Below are positions 60,363 to 64,000 of a DNA stretch of 64,000 bases, in pieces. The translations under genes and the position numbers were made by a program. This DNA is from Streptomyces spinoverrucosus (lineage in GTDB: Bacteria > Actinomycetota > Actinomycetes > Streptomycetales > Streptomycetaceae). Where the stretch lies: the NCBI RefSeq assembly GCF_015712165.1, contig NZ_JADPZX010000003.1:124001-188000 (forward strand), written 5' to 3'. Below the pieces are notes generated by a model. It was not told the DNA's origin. It did no database searches and saw nothing but the letters and a program-made list of their open reading frames with translations. Position 1 is the stretch's first letter, and the number at the start of each line of letters is the position of its first letter.

Positions 60363-60791
60363 ATGGACCGAACAGACGTCGCGGCCCCGGTGCACAGCGC
60401 GGCCGAGGCGCGGGCGTGTGCCCGCTCGGTGGTCCTCGACGAGTGGAACTCGGCCTCCCGTACCGCGCGCGAGCAGGACGTCATCGATCTGCAACTGGTC
60501 GTCTCGGAGCTGGTCAGCAACGCCATCCGGCACGGCGGCGGACTGGCCGGCTTCGAGGCGATGCCCACCCCGCAGGGCGTGCGCCTGGCCGTACAGGACC
60601 ACAGCACGGCCGTCCCCGCCGCCGCCTTCGGGCCCGGCGACCTGCCGCGCGGCCACCACGGCAGCGGCTACGGCTGGCCCCTGATCATCCGCCTGGCCCG
60701 CGACATCGGCGTCGAGCGGCGACCCGAGGGCGGCAAGACGATCCGCGTGCTGGTCCCCCTGCGGGGCGAGGAGGACCGGGCGCCCGAGTGA
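60363..60791 (+). CDS. RsbW-like ATP-binding protein
   Basis: A 142-residue GHKL protein. N box LVVSELVSNAIRHGGG; G box GHHGSGYGWPLIIRLARDIGV; end GGKTIRVLVPLR. It resembles the ATPase at 56147 in length and layout, and probably is a paralogue. It follows the PRC-barrel gene and converges on a third ATPase gene with 6 bases between. Confidence 0.82.
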   Translation: MDRTDVAAPVHSAAEARACARSVVLDEWNSASRTAREQDVIDLQLVVSELVSNAIRHGGGLAGFEAMPTPQGVRLAVQDHSTAVPAAAFGPGDLPRGHHGSGYGWPLIIRLARDIGVERRPEGGKTIRVLVPLRGEEDRAPE

Positions 60792-60797
60792 CCCGGT

Positions 60798-61232
60798 TCA
60801 CCAGGGCAGGAACACATGGATGTCCTTGCCGTGATCGTCGTTCACCACGCTGACCTGGTCGCACAACGTCTGGATCAGATGCCACCCGATGCCGCCACCG
60901 CCGGTGTTCGGATGGAAGGGGCGAGGTGCCGGGGGCGTGCTGCTGGTGTCGTGCACGGTGATGTGCACCCCGTCGTAGGTCCGCCGAATCCGCAGGTGGA
61001 AGGGCCCGGGCGCGTACTGGACCGCGTTCGCGGCCAGCTCCGTCACGACCAGCAGGATGTCGTGCCAGGACTCCGGTGTCGCGGGCGGTGCGGTGCGGGC
61101 CAGGTCACGCAGGAAACCCTCCGCGGCCAGGCGGGCACCGGTCACGTCGTGCGGTTCACCCGCGAAGCCGGCCGTCCGGCTCGGGATTCCTTGGCCAGCC
61201 AGTGTCTCGTCCCAACGCGGCTCGGTTGCCAT
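60798..61232 (-). CDS. RsbW-like ATP-binding protein
   Basis: A 144-residue GHKL protein. ATG 61232 has GGAAAGG at four bases. N box ILLVVTELAANAVQYAPG, a middle VHITVHDTSSTPP and a good G2 box GGGGIGWHLIQTLCDQV. Of the RsbW-like proteins in the window it has the best conserved nucleotide site. A GGGTAC motif lies upstream on the minus strand (61301-61306). It may phosphorylate the STAS protein. Confidence 0.82.
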   Translation of the reverse strand: MATEPRWDETLAGQGIPSRTAGFAGEPHDVTGARLAAEGFLRDLARTAPPATPESWHDILLVVTELAANAVQYAPGPFHLRIRRTYDGVHITVHDTSSTPPAPRPFHPNTGGGGIGWHLIQTLCDQVSVVNDDHGKDIHVFLPW

Positions 61233-61460
61233 GTCGCCTTTCCAGCCCCTCGTTCGCATGGCTGCGCTTGTGTCTCTCGGGTCGCACTCTGCGGGTTCCC
61301 GTACCCGTGGGGCCTACGCGTCCCACCACCCGGGAGCACCCGATTCGCCGGGCCCGAGCCCTTGCCTGCGCGAACCCCGGACGGCCTCCCGGAGCAGGGG
61401 ACGACACCGCGAGCGCAAAGAGAATTCACGCCCCGGAAGGAGCCCCGCGAAGCACGTTCC

Positions 61461-63365
61461 TCACCGGAACACGTTGTCCGAGTCGTCCCAGCCGGCCGGC
61501 TCCTCCGATGCGGCGAGCCGGGGCGGGCGCGAGCGTGCCTGGTACATGGCGTCGATCTCCGCGGCGTAGTACCGCACGATCGCGTCCCGCCGCAGCTTCA
61601 TGGACGGCGTCAGCAACCCGTTCGACACGTCGAACGGCTCCGGCAGCACCCGGAAGACCCTGATCGACTCCGGCCGCGAGACCGCGCTGTTGGCCGCGGC
61701 GACCGCCCGCGCGACCTCCTCGCGCAGCGCGTTCTCCTCGCGTGCCTCCCGCAGCGGCGCGTCACCCTGCAGCGCCAGCGCCGCCCGCCAGTGGGTGAGG
61801 AAGTCCGGGTCCAGGGTGATCAGCGCCCCCACGCAGGGCCGGTCGTCGCCCACGACCACCGCCTGGTGGACCAGCGGATGCATCCGCAGCCGCTGCTCCA
61901 GCGCGGCCGGGGCGACGCTCTTGCCGCTGCTGGTGACGATGACGTCCTTCTTGCGGCCGGTGATCGTCAGATAGCCCTCGGAGTCCAGCCGCCCGAGGTC
62001 CCCGGTGGCGAGCCAGCCACCCCACAGCGCGGCCCGCGTCGCTCCCTCGTCGTTGATGTAGCCCTGGAACACGGCGGGCCCGCGCACCAGGATCTCCCCG
62101 TCCTCCGCGAGACGGATCTCCATGCCCGGCAAGGCCTGCCCGACCGTCCCGGACTTCTCCCGGCCCAGCGGCTGCATGGTCAGGCCACCGCTGGTCTCCG
62201 TGAGGCCGTAGCCGTCGTGCACATAGATGCCGATGCCCTCGTAGAAGAGGGACAGCTCGCGGTGGAGCGATGAGCCGCCCGAGGTGCCCCGGCAGACCCG
62301 ACCGCCCAGTGCGGCCCGCAGCCGGCGGTACACCGTCCGCTCGTACAGCGCGTGTTGCAGCCGCAGCTCGAACCCGGGCCCGGACCCCCGGCCGAGCCGC
62401 TGCCGCTCGGTGGCCGCGGCGAAGGCCCGTGCCGTCTCGGCGGCCCGCTCGAACAGGGCGCCGCGGCCCGCCTGCTGGGCCGCCCGCAGGAAGTTCTTGT
62501 AGATCTTCTCGAAGACCGACGGCACGGCGTAGAAGTACGTTGGGCGGAAGGAGCGCAGCGCCGATGCCAGCGCCTCCTGGCCGGGGTCCGGCTCGTGGGC
62601 CATCAGCAGCCCGCCGCGGATGCACAGGCCCTGGATCATCAGGCCGTACACATGGGAGAAGGGCAGGAAGACGAGGACCCGGGCCTGCTCGCCGGGCGGT
62701 GCGGCCGTGTGGCCCCAGCCCGCCAGCAGGGTGTCGCACGGGCTCGCCAGGCCCCGGTGGCTCAGCGCGCAGCCCAGGGGGCGGCCGGACGTGCCCGAGG
62801 TGTAGGCGATGACGGCGGTGGAGTCGGGCAGCACGATGCGGCGCAGCGAGTCGACCGTGAGCGCCGGGAGGACGTCGCCGCGTACCGCCAGCTCGCGCAG
62901 CGCGCCCGCGTCCAGCTGCCAGACATGGCGCAGCGCGGGCAGCCGCGCGCACACGGGGCCGACGGTCATCACACCCTGCTCGTCCTCGACGACCACCGCG
63001 ACACAGGCGGCGTCCCGGAGGATCCATTCGACCTGGTCGCGTGAGGACGTCGGATAGATCGGCACGACCTCCGCGCCCACCGCCCACAGCGCGTGGCTGA
63101 GGACGGTCCACTCGTAGCGGGTACGGGCCATGATCGCCACGCGGTGGCCCGGCGAGATGCCGGAGGCGACCAGCCCCTTGGCCACGTCGACCACCTCGTC
63201 GCGCAGCTCGATCGCCGTGACCTCCTCCCATTCGGTCGAGGAGGGGTCGGGGCGGCGCGCGACCAACGGCAGGGTCGGGTTGTCCGCCGCCGTCTCGAAG
63301 AGGCTGTCGGCGAGCCCGCCGGTCAGGGGCGAGACGGCGGGGGGAGCGAGGGCGAAGTCGCGCAT
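61461..63365 (-). CDS. Long-chain fatty acid-CoA ligase-like (FadD15-type) AMP-forming enzyme
   Basis: A 634-residue adenylate-forming enzyme. ATG 63365 has AGGAG at six bases. The P-loop reads AYTSGTSGRPLG, with Leu in place of the usual Lys; A5 is DGYGLTETSGGLTM, A7 TGDLGRLDSEGYLTITGRKKDVIV, and the A10 lysine is in LLTPSMKLRRD. It activates fatty acids with ATP and transfers them to CoA. The Lys-to-Leu change in the P-loop may slow but need not stop catalysis. Confidence 0.9.
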   Translation of the reverse strand: MRDFALAPPAVSPLTGGLADSLFETAADNPTLPLVARRPDPSSTEWEEVTAIELRDEVVDVAKGLVASGISPGHRVAIMARTRYEWTVLSHALWAVGAEVVPIYPTSSRDQVEWILRDAACVAVVVEDEQGVMTVGPVCARLPALRHVWQLDAGALRELAVRGDVLPALTVDSLRRIVLPDSTAVIAYTSGTSGRPLGCALSHRGLASPCDTLLAGWGHTAAPPGEQARVLVFLPFSHVYGLMIQGLCIRGGLLMAHEPDPGQEALASALRSFRPTYFYAVPSVFEKIYKNFLRAAQQAGRGALFERAAETARAFAAATERQRLGRGSGPGFELRLQHALYERTVYRRLRAALGGRVCRGTSGGSSLHRELSLFYEGIGIYVHDGYGLTETSGGLTMQPLGREKSGTVGQALPGMEIRLAEDGEILVRGPAVFQGYINDEGATRAALWGGWLATGDLGRLDSEGYLTITGRKKDVIVTSSGKSVAPAALEQRLRMHPLVHQAVVVGDDRPCVGALITLDPDFLTHWRAALALQGDAPLREAREENALREEVARAVAAANSAVSRPESIRVFRVLPEPFDVSNGLLTPSMKLRRDAIVRYYAAEIDAMYQARSRPPRLAASEEPAGWDDSDNVFR

Positions 63366-63518
63366 GCGCTGCTCCTGACGTGTACGGGCTGTGACCTCGC
63401 CGACGAGGACTGTTATCGACGGTGGTCGAATCTAGCCCAGGTCAGACCGTTTCGTGCCGGGAACGGAGAACTGGCCTCCGTCTTGATGATCTCGGCGCGT
63501 TCGGGGGACTCGGACGGC

Positions 63519-63752
63519 ATGAGTCACACCAACCCCGATCCCGAACCCGACCGCTCGACAGGGCTGGAACCGGGCGGCGCAGTACCCCCCGGAGAGACCC
63601 CGCCCGCGGAGAGCAGCATGCCGGGAGCCCTGCCCCGGGAGACGCACAACCCGCCCAAGGGCTGGGCGAAGGCACCGCTGACACTGATCATCGTCCTCGC
63701 CGTGCTGGTCGCGGCCTTCTTCCTGGCGTACGGCCTGATGTTGATGGTCTAG
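63519..63752 (+). CDS. Small single-helix membrane protein, DUF6480-like
   Basis: A 77-residue protein from ATG 63519. The N-terminus (SHTNPDPEPDRSTGLEPGGAVPPGETPPAESS) and the C-terminal helix (APLTLIIVLAVLVAAFFLAYGLMLMV) match the small DUF6480 proteins of Streptomyces. Likely anchored with its acidic Pro-rich part in the cytoplasm. Function unknown. Confidence 0.8.
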   Translation: MSHTNPDPEPDRSTGLEPGGAVPPGETPPAESSMPGALPRETHNPPKGWAKAPLTLIIVLAVLVAAFFLAYGLMLMV

Positions 63753-63809
63753 CGGCACACGAACCCGTGACGCCACCTCAGCACCTGGCGTCACCCCCGG
63801 CGCGCGGCG

Positions 63810-64000
63810 TCACCCCCGGGTGTGCCGCGCGCACTGCAGGACGACGTCCCGCAGGCTCCCCGTCCGCTCCAGCAGCTCCCGCTGCACCCGCGCCCCGTTC
63901 CCGCGCCGCAGCAGTTCGGCGCAGGAGTCCCGCGCCCGGTCCAGGTCCCCACTGTCCTTGAGCGCGCCGCCGACGTGTTCCAGCAGAGCACGTACGACCG
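63810..64000 (-). CDS. C-terminus of a probable carboxylate-amine ligase (GCS2/YbdK-like), 5' truncated by window
   Basis: Sixty-two codons from the window edge to the stop at 63810-63812 read VVRALLEHVGGALKDSGDL, then DRARDSCAELLRRGNGARVQRELLERTGSLRDVVLQCARHTRG. The pattern ALLEHVGGAL...GNGARVQRELLERTG resembles the C-terminal helix pair of glutamate-cysteine-ligase-type carboxylate-amine ligases. The catalytic part is outside the window, so the call is tentative. A 13-bp direct repeat (GCGTCACCCCCGG) lies just after the stop. Confidence 0.55.
   Translation of the reverse strand, partial: VVRALLEHVGGALKDSGDLDRARDSCAELLRRGNGARVQRELLERTGSLRDVVLQCARHTRG

Overview
The window is a GC-rich actinobacterial chromosome segment, almost certainly Streptomyces. 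The sequence shows strong G/C third-position bias and frequent GTG starts. Lineage-typical genes include a streptophobe-type membrane protein, an SsgA-like sporulation protein, a melC1-melC2 tyrosinase operon and a popR/clpP3/clpP4 locus. There are no rRNA or recognisable tRNA genes, no CRISPR array, no phage module and no intact transposase. It reads as chromosomal-arm sequence rich in secreted enzymes and regulators.

Layout. 1-5 kb: the tail of a membrane protein, a repeat-rich non-coding stretch, a secreted GH5 glycosidase, a streptophobe membrane protein and a proline-rich membrane-anchored DUF6777 protein. 5-9 kb: an RsbW-like ATPase facing a SigB/SigF-type sigma factor, then popR converging on the clpP3-clpP4 operon. 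ClpP4 has Gly where the catalytic His should be, and two adjacent 15-bp boxes lie upstream of clpP3. 9-17 kb: epoxide hydrolase, a 178-bp palindromic MITE-like element, glyoxalase-fold proteins, APH-like kinase, SGNH lipoprotein, phytase-like esterase, Zn-alcohol dehydrogenase and RNase HI. 17-25 kb: Gly/His/Asn-rich secreted protein, CAP-domain protein, M1 peptidase, peptidoglycan amidase and the melanin operon.

25-36 kb: a FAD monooxygenase and a cholesterol-oxidase-like gene, each broken by one missing base, followed by aldo/keto reductase, small membrane proteins, SsgA-like protein, F420-type luciferase-like enzyme, a membrane pseudokinase, and a coupled TPR protein/polyprenyl synthase pair behind a repeated palindromic operator. 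36-42 kb: AIM24, a TerD-CAP-CAP fusion, and a tightly coupled three-gene operon encoding a response regulator fused to a thioredoxin-reductase-like flavoprotein without its CxxC, a cyclic-nucleotide-binding histidine kinase, and a UBP zinc finger. This looks like a redox-linked signalling system and is my best candidate for a poorly described system.

42-55 kb: universal stress protein, DUF4032 kinase-like protein, MBL hydrolase, acyltransferase, AlkB, a TetR gene coupled to a KstD-like flavoprotein with twin operators, DUF488, L,D-transpeptidase-like lipoprotein, and a 13-copy G-rich minisatellite of about 47 bp units between convergent genes. LysG/LysE, an MFS exporter whose 3' end is tandemly triplicated, and a cNMP-binding protein follow. 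55-64 kb: a partner-switching stress-signalling cluster (three RsbW-like ATPases, one STAS antagonist, one SigF-type sigma factor, a PRC-barrel protein, an NDH-2), then a FadD-like ligase, a DUF6480 membrane peptide and the 3' end of a probable carboxylate-amine ligase.
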